From positions 558,001 through 622,000 of the forward strand of contig NZ_PDOA01000001.1 in assembly GCF_003116135.1 (NCBI RefSeq): a DNA stretch of 64,000 nucleotides, written 5' to 3'. The stretch is from Teichococcus aestuarii. Its GTDB lineage: Bacteria > Pseudomonadota > Alphaproteobacteria > Acetobacterales > Acetobacteraceae. The notes under the pieces were generated by a model that made no database searches, was not told where the DNA came from, and worked only from the letters and a program-made list of their open reading frames with translations. Made by a program: the position numbers and the translations under genes. Shown in pieces: positions 1 through 9,653 of the stretch; the stretch's first letter is position 1; each line of letters starts with the position of its first letter.

Positions 1-330
1 GCTCTCGCAATAGGCGACAGCCTCGCGCAGGTCGGCGATGGCCTTCTCCTCCAGCTTCTGGTCGCAGCGGAGGACTTCCTCGACATTCTCGCCGATCAGG
101 ATCTGGTTCAGCCGCTGCACATTGGGCAGGCCGCCGAGGAAGAGGATGCGGTTGATCAGCTCGTCCGCGTGCTTCATCTCCTCGATCGATTCGGCGTATT
201 CGTGCCGGCCGAGCTTGGTGACGCCCCAGTTCTCCAGCATGCGGGCATGCAGGAAGTACTGGTTCACGGCGGTCAACTCATTGGTGAGCTGGGTGTTGAG
301 GTGCTCGATCACCTTGGGGTCGCGCAGCAT
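1..330 (-). CDS. bfr: Bacterioferritin, 3' end outside window
   Basis: Stores iron as a mineral core inside a 24-subunit shell, with ferroxidase centres in each subunit. The visible 110 residues are the N-terminal part: the start reads MLRDPKVIEHLNTQLTNEL and continues with NQYFLHARMLENWG and the IEEMKHAD segment, which supplies ferroxidase ligands (E in the first helix, E..H in the second). The C-terminal third lies beyond position 1. A purine-rich GGAGAG precedes the ATG. It lies 100 bp downstream of the bacterioferritin-associated ferredoxin gene on the same strand, so the two are probably cotranscribed and iron controlled. Identification as Bfr rather than Dps is firm from the motif order. 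Confidence 0.93.
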   Translation of the reverse strand, partial: MLRDPKVIEHLNTQLTNELTAVNQYFLHARMLENWGVTKLGRHEYAESIEEMKHADELINRILFLGGLPNVQRLNQILIGENVEEVLRCDQKLEEKAIADLREAVAYCES

Positions 331-430
331 GGCGGCTCTCCGTCACGAAATGTCCGGACGACAGAGTGGCCGCGCGGCCGGAAACCGTCAAGTTATTGTA
401 TTTCCTTGAAAACGCGAGTGAGAGACGATC

Positions 431-622
431 TCAGTCGCCCACCGCCACCTGGCTGGCGCCGGCCGGCTGGTCGCGGATGATGGACAGCATCGTGCCGGTG
501 CAGCAGCCGCATTGCGCGTTGCAGTTGCAGGCGGCGTAGACCTCCTTCGGCCGACGCGCGCCGTCGGCGATGGCGTTGCGGATCTGGGTGTCGGTCAGGC
601 CGTTGCAGAGGCAGACATACAT
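431..622 (-). CDS. bfd: Bacterioferritin-associated ferredoxin
   Basis: A small [2Fe-2S] protein that binds bacterioferritin and passes electrons to release stored iron. The 63 residues begin MYVCLCNGLTDTQIR and carry the four BFD-type cysteines in C-L-C and C-x2-C arrangement (C4, C6, then the NCNAQCGCC region). Family members usually start at MYVCLCN. A second in-frame ATG at 662-664 would add 14 residues (MAINRVVPSDAVPF) and is preceded by GGAAG at good distance, so the true start could be 664. A Fur-box-like palindrome sits at 678-692. It is followed by bfr on the same strand. Confidence 0.9.
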   Translation of the reverse strand: MYVCLCNGLTDTQIRNAIADGARRPKEVYAACNCNAQCGCCTGTMLSIIRDQPAGASQVAVGD

Positions 623-677
623 GAAGGGCACCGCGTCGGAAGGGACGACGCGGTTGATAGCCATTCGCACTTCCAAT

Positions 678-692
678 TGCAAGTCAGTCGCA
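678..692 (-). promoter_or_regulatory. Candidate Fur box upstream of bfd
   Basis: On the minus strand the 15-mer reads TGCGACTGACTTGCA, an almost perfect dyad (TGC..GCA arms around a central A/T pair). It resembles the alphaproteobacterial Fur consensus TGCRAATNATTYGCA with two symmetric deviations. It lies 14 bp before the in-frame ATG at 664 and overlaps the last codons of recQ. Iron-dependent repression of bfd-bfr is inferred. Confidence 0.45.
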
Positions 693-2501
693 ATCTCGGA
701 GTGTGTCGAGAACGGCCCGGCCGTAGCGCTCCAGCTTGGTGGCGCCGACGCCGGGGATGGTGCCCAGCGCCGCCAGGCTGTCCGGCCGGCTGGCGGCGAT
801 CTCGGCCAGCGTCCGGTCCTGGAAGATGACATAGGCCGGCACGCCCTGGGCGAGGGCGGTGCGGCGGCGCCAGTCGCGCAGCGCGGCGAAGCACGGGTCG
901 CCCGCGCCGGCCGCGACGGCGGCATCGGCGGCGCGGGCGCGGGGCATGGGGCGGCTCGCCGGCGCCACCAGCTCCTCGCGGAACATCACCGGCTGCTCGC
1001 CCTTCAGGATCGGGCGGGCGGCGTCGGTCGGCACCAGCTCGCCATGGTTCTCCACCGCCACGTCCAGCGCGCCCTGCGCCACGAGCTGGCGGGCGATGCC
1101 CTTCCACGCCGTCTCCGTCAGGTCGCGCCCGACGCCGAAGGTGGGCAGCTGGTCGTGCCCGAACTGCGCCACCTTGGCCGTGGTCTTGCCCTGCAGCACG
1201 TCGATCAGGTGGCCGAGGCCGAAGCGGCGGCCGGTGCGCAGCACCGCCGAGAGCAGCTTCTGCGCCGCCACCGTGCCGTCGAACAGGCGGGGCGGGTTCT
1301 GGCAGATGTCGCACTGGCCGCAGGGCTCGGGCGCGTCCTCGCCGAAGCAGCGCAGCAGAAGCTGGCGGCGGCAGGTGGCCGCCTCGGCGATCGCCACCAT
1401 GGCATCGAGCCGCTGCCGCTCCACGCGCTTTTGGTCGTCGCCCGCGCTGCTCTCGCCGATGCGGTGGCGGGCCAGCGCGATGTCGCCCGCGCCGTAGAGC
1501 AGCAGCGCCTGGGCCGGCAGCCCGTCGCGCCCGCCGCGGCCGATCTCCTGGTACCAGCTCTCCGGGCTGCGCGGCAGGTCGGTGTGCGCCACCCAGCGCA
1601 CGTCGGGCCGGTCGATGCCCATGCCGAAGGCGATGGTGGCGGCCATCACCACCGCGTCGCCGCGGGCGAAGCGGCGGTGCGCCTCGCGCTTCTCGCCCGG
1701 CTCCAGCCCGGCGTGGAAGACGAGGGAATCGTGGCCGTCGGCGCGCAGCCACTCGGCGGTCTGCTCGGCCTTGCGGCGGCTGCCGCAATAGATCAGCCCG
1801 GCGCCGGTGCCGTCGCCGGCGCGGCGGATGAACTGGCGGATCTGCGTCCGCTCCTGCTCGCGCGGCTGGGCGGCGATGAAGATGTTCGGCCGGTCGAAGC
1901 TGGCGCGGAAGAGGGGGCTGTCCTCCAGCCGCAGCTGCCGCTGGATGTCCTGCACCGTGCGCGGGTCGGCGGTCGCGGTCAGCGCCAGGCGCGGCACGGC
2001 GGGGAAGCGCTCGGCCAGCACGGTCAGGCCGCGGTACTCGGGGCGGAAGTGATGGCCCCACTGGCTGACGCAATGCGCCTCGTCGATGGCGAAGAGGGCG
2101 AGGCGCATCTCGTCGAGCCGCGCCAGCGTCTCCTCGTTCACCAGCCGCTCGGGCGAGACGTAGAGCAGCTTCAGCGAGCCGTCGTTCAGCGCGCGCCGTA
2201 CCGTGCGCGCCTCGTCGGGGTCGAGGTCGGAGTGGAGGGCGGCGGCGGGGATGTCCTGCTGCCGCAGCGCCGCCACCTGGTCCTCCATCAGCGCGATCAG
2301 CGGCGAGACGACGACGCCAAGCCCCGGCCGGCACAGCGCCGGCACCTGGAAGCACAGACTCTTGCCGCCGCCGGTCGGCATCAGCACCAGGCCGGAGCCG
2401 CCCGCCACGGCATGGCGGACCACCTCCTCCTGCATGCCGCGGAAGCCGGTGTGGCCGAAGACCCGGTGCAGGACCTCCAGCGGCTCTTGCGTCTCCCGCA
2501 T
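684..2501 (-). CDS. recQ: ATP-dependent DNA helicase RecQ
   Basis: A 3'-5' superfamily 2 helicase for recombination and stalled-fork repair. The 605-residue protein has Walker A MPTGGGKS at residues 41-48, the DEAH box at 140-143 followed by CVSQWGHHFRPEY (the RecQ aromatic-rich loop), and the LTATADP motif. Further on are a zinc-binding set (CRRQLLLRCFG...CGQCDIC, about residues 370-395), the winged-helix RQC region and a C-terminal HRDC domain (about 530-600). Length is normal. It starts 11 bp after the stop of the OmpA-like lipoprotein gene on the same strand, so the two may be cotranscribed. Its 3' end overlaps the regulatory region of bfd. Confidence 0.97.
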   Translation of the reverse strand: MRETQEPLEVLHRVFGHTGFRGMQEEVVRHAVAGGSGLVLMPTGGGKSLCFQVPALCRPGLGVVVSPLIALMEDQVAALRQQDIPAAALHSDLDPDEARTVRRALNDGSLKLLYVSPERLVNEETLARLDEMRLALFAIDEAHCVSQWGHHFRPEYRGLTVLAERFPAVPRLALTATADPRTVQDIQRQLRLEDSPLFRASFDRPNIFIAAQPREQERTQIRQFIRRAGDGTGAGLIYCGSRRKAEQTAEWLRADGHDSLVFHAGLEPGEKREAHRRFARGDAVVMAATIAFGMGIDRPDVRWVAHTDLPRSPESWYQEIGRGGRDGLPAQALLLYGAGDIALARHRIGESSAGDDQKRVERQRLDAMVAIAEAATCRRQLLLRCFGEDAPEPCGQCDICQNPPRLFDGTVAAQKLLSAVLRTGRRFGLGHLIDVLQGKTTAKVAQFGHDQLPTFGVGRDLTETAWKGIARQLVAQGALDVAVENHGELVPTDAARPILKGEQPVMFREELVAPASRPMPRARAADAAVAAGAGDPCFAALRDWRRRTALAQGVPAYVIFQDRTLAEIAASRPDSLAALGTIPGVGATKLERYGRAVLDTLRDCD

Positions 2502-2512
2502 GAAGTCTCCGT

Positions 2513-2923
2513 TCAGCGCGCCGGGGCCGGCGCGCCCAGCACGATCTCCACCCGGCGGCTTTCCAGCGGCATCATCTCGAAGGGCACCGGGCCGCGCGGC
2601 GCCACGCTGATGCGCGCGGCCGGTACGCCCTGATCGCGCAGGGAGTTCGCCACATGCTCGGCGCGGGCGGCGGAGAGGGCGCGGTTGTAGGCCCGCCCGC
2701 CATCGGGGTCGGCAAAGCCCATCACCCGCACCGGCAGGCTGGCATCGGCCTGCGCCTTGCGGGCGGCGTCGGCCACCACGGCCTGCGCCGCCTCGTCCAG
2801 CGCGGCGCTGTCCTCGGTGAAGAACACGACATGGACGGGCTCCTGCGATGCCTCGCCGCCGGGCATGGCGCAGCCCGCGAGCAGCGGCAGGGCGAGGAGG
2901 CCGAGTAGGAAGGGGCGGCGCAT
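2513..2923 (-). CDS. OmpA-family lipoprotein
   Basis: A predicted outer-membrane-anchored lipoprotein of 136 residues. The N-terminus MRRPFLLGLLALPLLAGC is a lipoprotein signal with lipobox LAGC and the acylated cysteine at 18. Residues about 30-133 form an OmpA C-terminal-like peptidoglycan-binding domain, with VMGFADPDGGRAYN and SAARAEHVANSL containing the usual Asp and Arg positions. It has no beta-barrel region, so it resembles small Pal/YiaD-like proteins. I chose the ATG at 2921-2923 because the signal peptide begins there; the open frame extends further upstream without conserved content. Its cellular role beyond envelope attachment is not known from the sequence. Confidence 0.85.
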   Translation of the reverse strand: MRRPFLLGLLALPLLAGCAMPGGEASQEPVHVVFFTEDSAALDEAAQAVVADAARKAQADASLPVRVMGFADPDGGRAYNRALSAARAEHVANSLRDQGVPAARISVAPRGPVPFEMMPLESRRVEIVLGAPAPAR

Positions 2924-3032
2924 GCGCGCGTTCTCCGGTGGGGAGTCGATGGGGACGGCGCAGAGATGCGCGGCGGGCGGCGCAACGTCAACCGCGCGCC
3001 CGGAAAGGGCTGGCCTGCGCCGCGGCCACGCA

Positions 3033-3067
3033 CTAGGTTCCGCGCCTTTCACGCAGGGGAGGGGCGG
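3033..3067 (+). promoter_or_regulatory. Leader with CTAG element and strong RBS
   Basis: The 144-bp gap between the divergent lipoprotein and oxidoreductase genes holds CTAG at 3033-3036 (31 bp before the ATG) and the purine-rich Shine-Dalgarno AGGGGAGGGG just before ATG 3068. CTAG is very rare in this window outside such upstream positions, so it may mark a -10 region. Confidence 0.35.
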
Positions 3068-4036
3068 ATGGCGCCGTTGTCGCTCGGCATCGTGGGCTTC
3101 GGGATCATGGGGGAGCGGCTGGTGCGCACCGCCTTCCCGCATCCGGAGATGCGGCTGGCAGGCGTTTGGGATCCTTCGCCCGAGGCGGCGGCGCGGCTGG
3201 AGGCGGCGGCGCCCGGCGTGCCGATGCTGGCCGACGCGGCGGCGGTGATCGCGGCCTGCGACGCGCTCTACATCGCGGCGCCGCCGGCCGCGCACATCCC
3301 GCTGGCGCGCGCCGCGCTGGCGGCCGGCCGCGCCGTGTTCCTGGAGAAGCCGCTGGCCACCGGCCTGGAGGAGGCGGAGGCCTTCGTGGCCGAGGCGGAG
3401 GCCGCCGGCGCGCGGGCGGCGGTGAACTTCCCCATGGCCTCCTCGCCGGCGGTGGCGCAGCTTTCCGCCTGGCGGCAGGCCGGGGCGGTGGGGGCGCCGC
3501 AGCGGCTCGAGATCGTCACCGAGTTCGGCCGCTGGCCGCGCGGCTGGCAGAGCGACGCGGCGGGCTGGCTCGCGCGCCGTGCCGAGGGCGGCTTCACCCG
3601 CGAGGTGGTGTCGCACTTCCTGTTCCTGACGCGCCGCCAGCTCGGCCCGCTGGTGCTGCATTCGGCCCGTGTCACCTATCCGGCCGGCGATGGCGCCGAG
3701 ACGGCGATCGAGGCGGAGCTGAGCGCTGGCGGCGTGCCCGTGACGCTGCGGGGCGGCGTCGGCCGCATCGCGGAGGACGAGGCCAACAGCTGGACGCTGA
3801 CCGGCGCGGCGGGGGCGATCCGCCTGCGCAACTGGTCGCTGGCCGAGAAGCTGGAGCCGGGCGGCGAATGGCGCCAGGCGCCGGATGCGCTGCCCAACGA
3901 GGCGATGCGCCCGATGGTGCTGCGCGGGCAGGTGGAGAAGCTGGCCGCGCTGACCCGGGGGACGCCGCAGAGCCTCGCCACGCTGCGGGAGGCGCTGGAG
4001 GTGCAGCAGGTTGTGGAGACGCTGTTGCGCTCCTGA
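3068..4036 (+). CDS. Gfo/Idh/MocA family oxidoreductase
   Basis: An NAD(P)-dependent oxidoreductase of 322 residues. The N-terminal Rossmann fold is seen as GIVGFGIMGERL (residues 7-18), and the family's EKP motif occurs in FLEKPLATG near residue 93. The C-terminal alpha/beta domain follows (AEGGFTREVVSHFLF, QVEKLAALTRGTPQ near the end). The ATG at 3068 follows AGGGGAGGGG and fits the family N-terminus. It is a single-gene unit between a divergent lipoprotein gene and a long non-coding gap. Family members act on sugars, inositols or similar polyols, but nothing here fixes the substrate. Confidence 0.88.
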   Translation: MAPLSLGIVGFGIMGERLVRTAFPHPEMRLAGVWDPSPEAAARLEAAAPGVPMLADAAAVIAACDALYIAAPPAAHIPLARAALAAGRAVFLEKPLATGLEEAEAFVAEAEAAGARAAVNFPMASSPAVAQLSAWRQAGAVGAPQRLEIVTEFGRWPRGWQSDAAGWLARRAEGGFTREVVSHFLFLTRRQLGPLVLHSARVTYPAGDGAETAIEAELSAGGVPVTLRGGVGRIAEDEANSWTLTGAAGAIRLRNWSLAEKLEPGGEWRQAPDALPNEAMRPMVLRGQVEKLAALTRGTPQSLATLREALEVQQVVETLLRS

Positions 4037-4629
4037 AAATTTCACGGCTGCGGCGCGGGAAACCTCCACAAAAGCTTCTTCATTTCGGTTTCGGACACGT
4101 TTGAGTTGTGATATACCTTTGGTTGCGCGCAACGGCTCCGCTTCCCGTGCCAGGAGGGAAACAGAGCCGGCGCGCCACCTGCCGGAGAGGGACGGCAGGC
4201 GGCGTTGTGGCGGGGGGCATGATGCCAGTGCGGCTGCTCCACACGGGAATGTGGTTCAACGATGCAATCTGGTTACGATTCGTGGCTCGACATGAAGCGG
4301 GGTCGTTGCGCATCACAGGGCGACACGCTTCCACCGGGCCGCATGGCTTCCGGTTCGGCCTTCTCGGCGGGCCGGAAGGTCCGGAGGGAGGCCTGGAGCT
4401 AGGGGCTTTCCCGAAAGCTTTGCGGGCGCTGCATGTCCGCCTCCCTAACTCCACTCTGGCGACAAAATAAGCGGGATCGTATCGAAACCATAGCCATCCC
4501 GCTCCGATTAAGCCTCCCGGAACGACCGTTTCCTGGATTGCCGGCCGGCATGCGGCCGATACCGTTTCCAATCGCTCTGTCGGGCCCGTCAGCCGGGCGG
4601 GCAAAGCCTGTTGAGGACATAAACCTGAA
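4037..4629 (+). other. 593-bp gap without a convincing gene
   Basis: No frame here has recognisable protein content, and the stretch is less GC-rich than its neighbours. It holds a short stem GCTTT-CCCG-AAAGC (about 4405-4418) followed by TTTG, and an 8-bp inverted repeat AGCGGGAT/ATCCCGCT at 4470-4477 and 4496-4503. It also holds the leader of the MarR gene, where GAGG lies 13 nt before the ATG. A regulatory leader or a small RNA is possible, but neither is shown. Confidence 0.4.
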
Positions 4630-5031
4630 ATGCCTGTTTATAACGCTCCGGATCAGTTGATCGGTATTCTGCGCGATACCGTTGTCGCCTTGGTGCGGCG
4701 CGATGGGCACGATCTTTCCGCGCGGCAGCTGGGCGTCTTCCTGACCGTCTACATGGGCGAGGGGCCGCACACCGTGCGTGGCCTGGCGGCGACGCTGAAC
4801 GTCTCCAAGCCGGCGATCACCCGTGCGCTGGACCGCCTGGGCGAGCTCGATCTGGCGCGCCGCAAGACCGACCCGCAGGACCGCCGCAGCGTCCTGGTGC
4901 AGCGCACCGTCAAGGGCGCCGCCTTCCTGCGGGAGATCCGCGGCATCATGGTCGAGGCGGACAGCGTGGCGCATGCCGTCTCGCCCTCCGAGCCCGCCAA
5001 CACCGAGAGCGCCGCGCGCCGCGCCGGCTGA
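4630..5031 (+). CDS. MarR-family winged-helix regulator
   Basis: A 133-residue DNA-binding protein. The winged helix spans roughly residues 23-95: DLSARQLGVFLTVY, then GPHTVRGLAATLNVSK (recognition helix region), ITRALDRLGELDLARRK, and the wing with DPQDRRSVLVQRT. The D-x-R-D/R wing signature is typical of MarR. The protein lacks the long dimerisation helices of full-size MarR proteins at its N-terminus, and the tail after residue 110 is low complexity. It precedes the molybdopterin hydroxylase gene on the same strand by 205 bp, with a hairpin between them, so it need not regulate that gene. Confidence 0.82.
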   Translation: MPVYNAPDQLIGILRDTVVALVRRDGHDLSARQLGVFLTVYMGEGPHTVRGLAATLNVSKPAITRALDRLGELDLARRKTDPQDRRSVLVQRTVKGAAFLREIRGIMVEADSVAHAVSPSEPANTESAARRAG

Positions 5032-5041
5032 AGGCCGCCTC

Positions 5042-5091
5042 CGGAACCGCCTGCCGCTCCGGCACCAAGGCCGGCAGCGCGGGCGGTTCTC
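5042..5091 (+). terminator. Hairpin after the MarR gene
   Basis: An outer stem GAACCGCC (5044-5051) pairs with GGCGGTTC (5082-5089). An inner stem CTGCCG pairs with CGGCAG, and a further CCGG/CCGG pair lies inside. It begins 13 bp after the stop codon. There is no U-tract, so termination is inferred from position and stem strength. Confidence 0.45.
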
Positions 5092-5236
5092 CGCGCGTTT
5101 CGCGTGGCATCTCCCTTCGCGGTGCCCGGCCTGTAGCGCCGGCCCGGCGGATCGTCCGGAGAGGAGGGGGGTCGCGCGTCAGGCAGGATGCTTCTAGGCT
5201 GGCGGTGCTGTCATCCGCTGCCACGGAGCGTCCCGC

Positions 5237-7588
<2,352 letters not shown>

Positions 7589-7620
7589 TTCCTTAGCCTG
7601 CCACCCATACGGGAGAAAAC

Positions 7621-8085
7621 ATGCCCAACCCCCCCATCGGCTTCGCCCCCGGCATCAGCCTTTCCGTCGCTTCCCGCATCGGCGAGGCGGCGCTGGCCAA
7701 GGGGCGTGAGCTGAACCTCGCGCCGCTGACCGTGGTGGTGCTGGACCAGGCGGCGCAGCCGAAGCTGCTGCTGCGCGAGGACGGCGCCAGCCTGCTGCGG
7801 CCCGAGATCGCCACCGGCAAGGCTTTCGGCGCCATGGCGCTGGGCTTTGGCGGCCGCGAGCTGGCGCGCCGCTCGGCCAAGATGCCGGGCTTCATGAACG
7901 CCTTCTCCGACCTGTGCGGCGGCCGCGCCGTGCCGGTGCCGGGCGGCGTGCTGGTGCGTGACGCGCAGGGCACCGTGCTCGGCGCCGTCGGCATCTCCGG
8001 CGATGCCTCGGATAAGGACGAGGTCTGCGCCGTGGCCGGCATCGAGGCCGTGGGCCTGGTGGCCGACACCGGCGACCCGGAATGA
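7621..8085 (+). CDS. GlcG/HbpS family protein
   Basis: A 154-residue protein of the GlcG/HbpS family, whose members form small oligomers; some bind heme or cobalamin. The family pattern is visible in LTVVVLDQAAQPKLLLREDGA, the KAFGAMALG segment, and the C-terminal GAVGISGDASDKDEVCAVAGIEAV. It lies 32 bp after the molybdopterin hydroxylase gene, with GGGAGAAAAC before the ATG, so the two are probably cotranscribed. GlcG-like genes are often found beside oxidoreductase operons, which suggests an accessory role, but the function is not established. A dispersed palindromic repeat begins 7 bp after its stop. Confidence 0.87.
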   Translation: MPNPPIGFAPGISLSVASRIGEAALAKGRELNLAPLTVVVLDQAAQPKLLLREDGASLLRPEIATGKAFGAMALGFGGRELARRSAKMPGFMNAFSDLCGGRAVPVPGGVLVRDAQGTVLGAVGISGDASDKDEVCAVAGIEAVGLVADTGDPE

Positions 8086-8092
8086 TGAACTG

Positions 8093-8135
8093 ACAGAAAA
8101 AAGATGGGGGTCCGGGGGAATTCCTTCCCCCGGCC
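8093..8135. repeat. Dispersed palindromic repeat, copy 1
   Basis: A 43-bp element matching the one at 50028-50070 at 36 of 43 positions. It starts ACAG followed by an A-run, then GGGGG, then a hairpin CCGGGGGAA-TTCC-TTCCCCCGG at 8112-8133 (9-bp stem, 4-nt loop). It lies 7 bp after a stop codon, between convergent genes. Read on the minus strand, the hairpin is followed 9 nt later by six Ts, so it could also end transcription of the receptor gene. Confidence 0.7.
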
Positions 8136-8145
8136 TTCCTGCCTT

Positions 8146-9117
8146 TCAGTCCTTCCCCAGCCCCAGTTCGCGCAGCAGCTTCCTGTTGGTTTCGCTCTCC
8201 GCCTGGAAGCGCTTGTGGAAGGCGCGCCCGGTGAGGAAGGTGGGCACGGCGTTCAGCCGCTCCGCCGCCAGCCGGAAGGGCTCGCTGGTCACCGCCAGGC
8301 GGCAGGCTTCCTCTATGGCGTTGGCCGCCTCGTCCGGGATGTCGGCCGGCGCCACCAGCCCGCCGGCCGAGGTGCCCGCCACGGGCAGCCCCATCTCCTC
8401 CGTGGTCGGCACCGCCGGCAGGCCGGGCAGGCGCCGGTTGCCGAACACCGCCAGCACCGGCAGCCCCGTGGCCGCGGGAATCGAGGGGCTCTCCACGAAC
8501 ACCATGATCTGCCCGCCGAGCGCCCCCTGGGCCATCGGGCCGGCGCCGGTATAGGGCACGTGCAGCCCGTCGGCCCCGGCCATGCGGAGGAGCGCGGCCA
8601 GCAGGATGTGCTGGGTGCTGCCCTGGCCGGGCGAGCCGAAGACCAGCGCCTCCGGCGCGCTGCGCGCCAGCGCCACCATGCCCTTCAGGTCGCGGAAGGG
8701 CATGTCGCGGCTTCCCACCAGCACCTGCGGGTTGTCATAGACCATGCAGAGGTAGCGGAAGCTGTCCACGCTGTAGGACAGGGATTGCAGGTGTGGCTGC
8801 GCCGTCAGCGGGTTGTTGGGCGACATGCCGATGGTGTAGCCATCCGGCCGGGCGCGGGCGACCTCGGCGTCGCCGATGGTGCCGGCCGCGCCGCCGCGGT
8901 TGACCACCACCACCGGCTGGCCGAGCGCGCGTGCCAGCTCCTGCTGCAGCGCGCGGGCCATCAGGTCGGTGTTGCCGCCGGGCGGGTAGGGCACGACCAT
9001 CTGCAACGGCCGGCTGGGGAAGCGCTCCTGCGCCCGGGCCGGGAGATGGGTGGCCGCCAGCAGGGCGCTGGCGGCCAGGGCCAGCGCGAGGGCGCCGCGG
9101 CGTCGTGTTCTGCGCAT
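8146..9117 (-). CDS. TTT-family (Bug) periplasmic solute receptor
   Basis: A periplasmic binding protein of the tripartite tricarboxylate transporter family (323 residues, normal length). The signal peptide is MRRTRRRGALALALAASALL followed by a LPARAQ cleavage region. The mature start ERFPSRPLQMVVPYPPGGNTD is the Bug hallmark, followed by GTIGDAEVARARPDGYTIGM, VPYTGAGPMAQGALGGQI and GLPVLAVFGNRRLPGLPAVPT. The ATG at 9117 gives the signal peptide directly. No TctA/TctB membrane genes are nearby, as is common for Bug proteins. It lies 23 bp downstream of the NIPSNAP gene on the same strand. The ligand, probably a carboxylate, is unknown. Confidence 0.93.
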   Translation of the reverse strand: MRRTRRRGALALALAASALLAATHLPARAQERFPSRPLQMVVPYPPGGNTDLMARALQQELARALGQPVVVVNRGGAAGTIGDAEVARARPDGYTIGMSPNNPLTAQPHLQSLSYSVDSFRYLCMVYDNPQVLVGSRDMPFRDLKGMVALARSAPEALVFGSPGQGSTQHILLAALLRMAGADGLHVPYTGAGPMAQGALGGQIMVFVESPSIPAATGLPVLAVFGNRRLPGLPAVPTTEEMGLPVAGTSAGGLVAPADIPDEAANAIEEACRLAVTSEPFRLAAERLNAVPTFLTGRAFHKRFQAESETNRKLLRELGLGKD

Positions 9118-9140
9118 GGCGCGGCCGTGCTCGGGCCGGC

Positions 9141-9476
9141 TCAGCCGCCGACGCGGGCGGGCTGGGGGAAGAACTCGGCGGGGCGCATCAGCGAATTGAG
9201 CTGGCTGACCAGGTAGCCGGCCTCGGCGCTGCGGCGCATGAACTCGATCCATTCCGGGTCCGCCTGCATGGCGGCGCGGCGGCGCTCGCGGTCGGCGGCG
9301 TTCTCATAGGCCCAGATATGCACGTAGCAGTTCACGTCGCCGGTCTCGGTGACGAGGTAGGCCACCGGCATGCCCAGGTGCCGTGTCTGCGCCGCCAGCC
9401 CGTATTCCTGGTACAGCGCCAGCTGCTTGCGGATGGTTCCCGGGCGGCAGACGTAAGTGCGGTGGTCGAGCAGCAT
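9141..9476 (-). CDS. NIPSNAP family protein
   Basis: A 111-residue protein of the NIPSNAP/dimeric ferredoxin-like fold. It begins MLLDHRTYVCRPGTIRKQL and shows the family pattern: RTY start, LYQEYGL, LVTETGDVNCYVHIWAYEN and a basic RERRRAAMQADPEW segment. The start is set by GGAGG 10-11 nt upstream. The open frame continues upstream through a tandem repeat encoding CHMG units, but that part precedes the Shine-Dalgarno and is probably untranslated. It is followed by a Bug-type receptor gene. Such pairs often sit in catabolic loci; no reaction can be assigned. Confidence 0.85.
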   Translation of the reverse strand: MLLDHRTYVCRPGTIRKQLALYQEYGLAAQTRHLGMPVAYLVTETGDVNCYVHIWAYENAADRERRRAAMQADPEWIEFMRRSAEAGYLVSQLNSLMRPAEFFPQPARVGG

Positions 9477-9528
9477 GGTTCGTTTTCCTCCGTTGCCGGA
9501 GCAGCATGATCCGGGCGCCGGCCCAGAG

Positions 9529-9570
9529 CAACCCATGTGGCAACCCATGTGGCAACCCATGTGGCAACCC
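9529..9570. repeat. 12-bp tandem repeat, 3.5 copies
   Basis: The unit CAACCCATGTGG occurs exactly three times in a row (9529-9540, 9541-9552, 9553-9564), followed by a half unit CAACCC. It lies in the 177-bp gap between the divergent NIPSNAP (start 9476) and oxidoreductase (start 9654) genes. It could carry regulatory sites or be a slippage-prone array. Confidence 0.9.
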
Positions 9571-9653
9571 GGGGTGGGCCGGGGTGTTGCCCCATGGGCG
9601 CCGGCACGGCGGCGGCCTGGCATTCATCGGCACGGACAGGGCGGGGTTGAGTG

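Noticed and set aside
570-2633. Long open frame of 687 codons antisense to recQ
   Set aside because: Composition is Ala/Gly/Arg/His-rich with no motifs, and the opposite strand has a complete RecQ. High GC makes such antisense frames common.
4080-4604. 174-codon minus-strand frame in the gap before the MarR gene
   Set aside because: No motif, no ribosome site and no similarity I recognise; treated as non-coding.
9529-9570. CRISPR array
   Set aside because: The 12-bp units are contiguous with no spacers, and no cas gene is present anywhere in the window.
9477-9623. N-terminal extension of the NIPSNAP protein through CHMG repeats
   Set aside because: The strong GGAGG lies after this part, and the family starts at MLLDHRTY; the repeats are probably untranslated.
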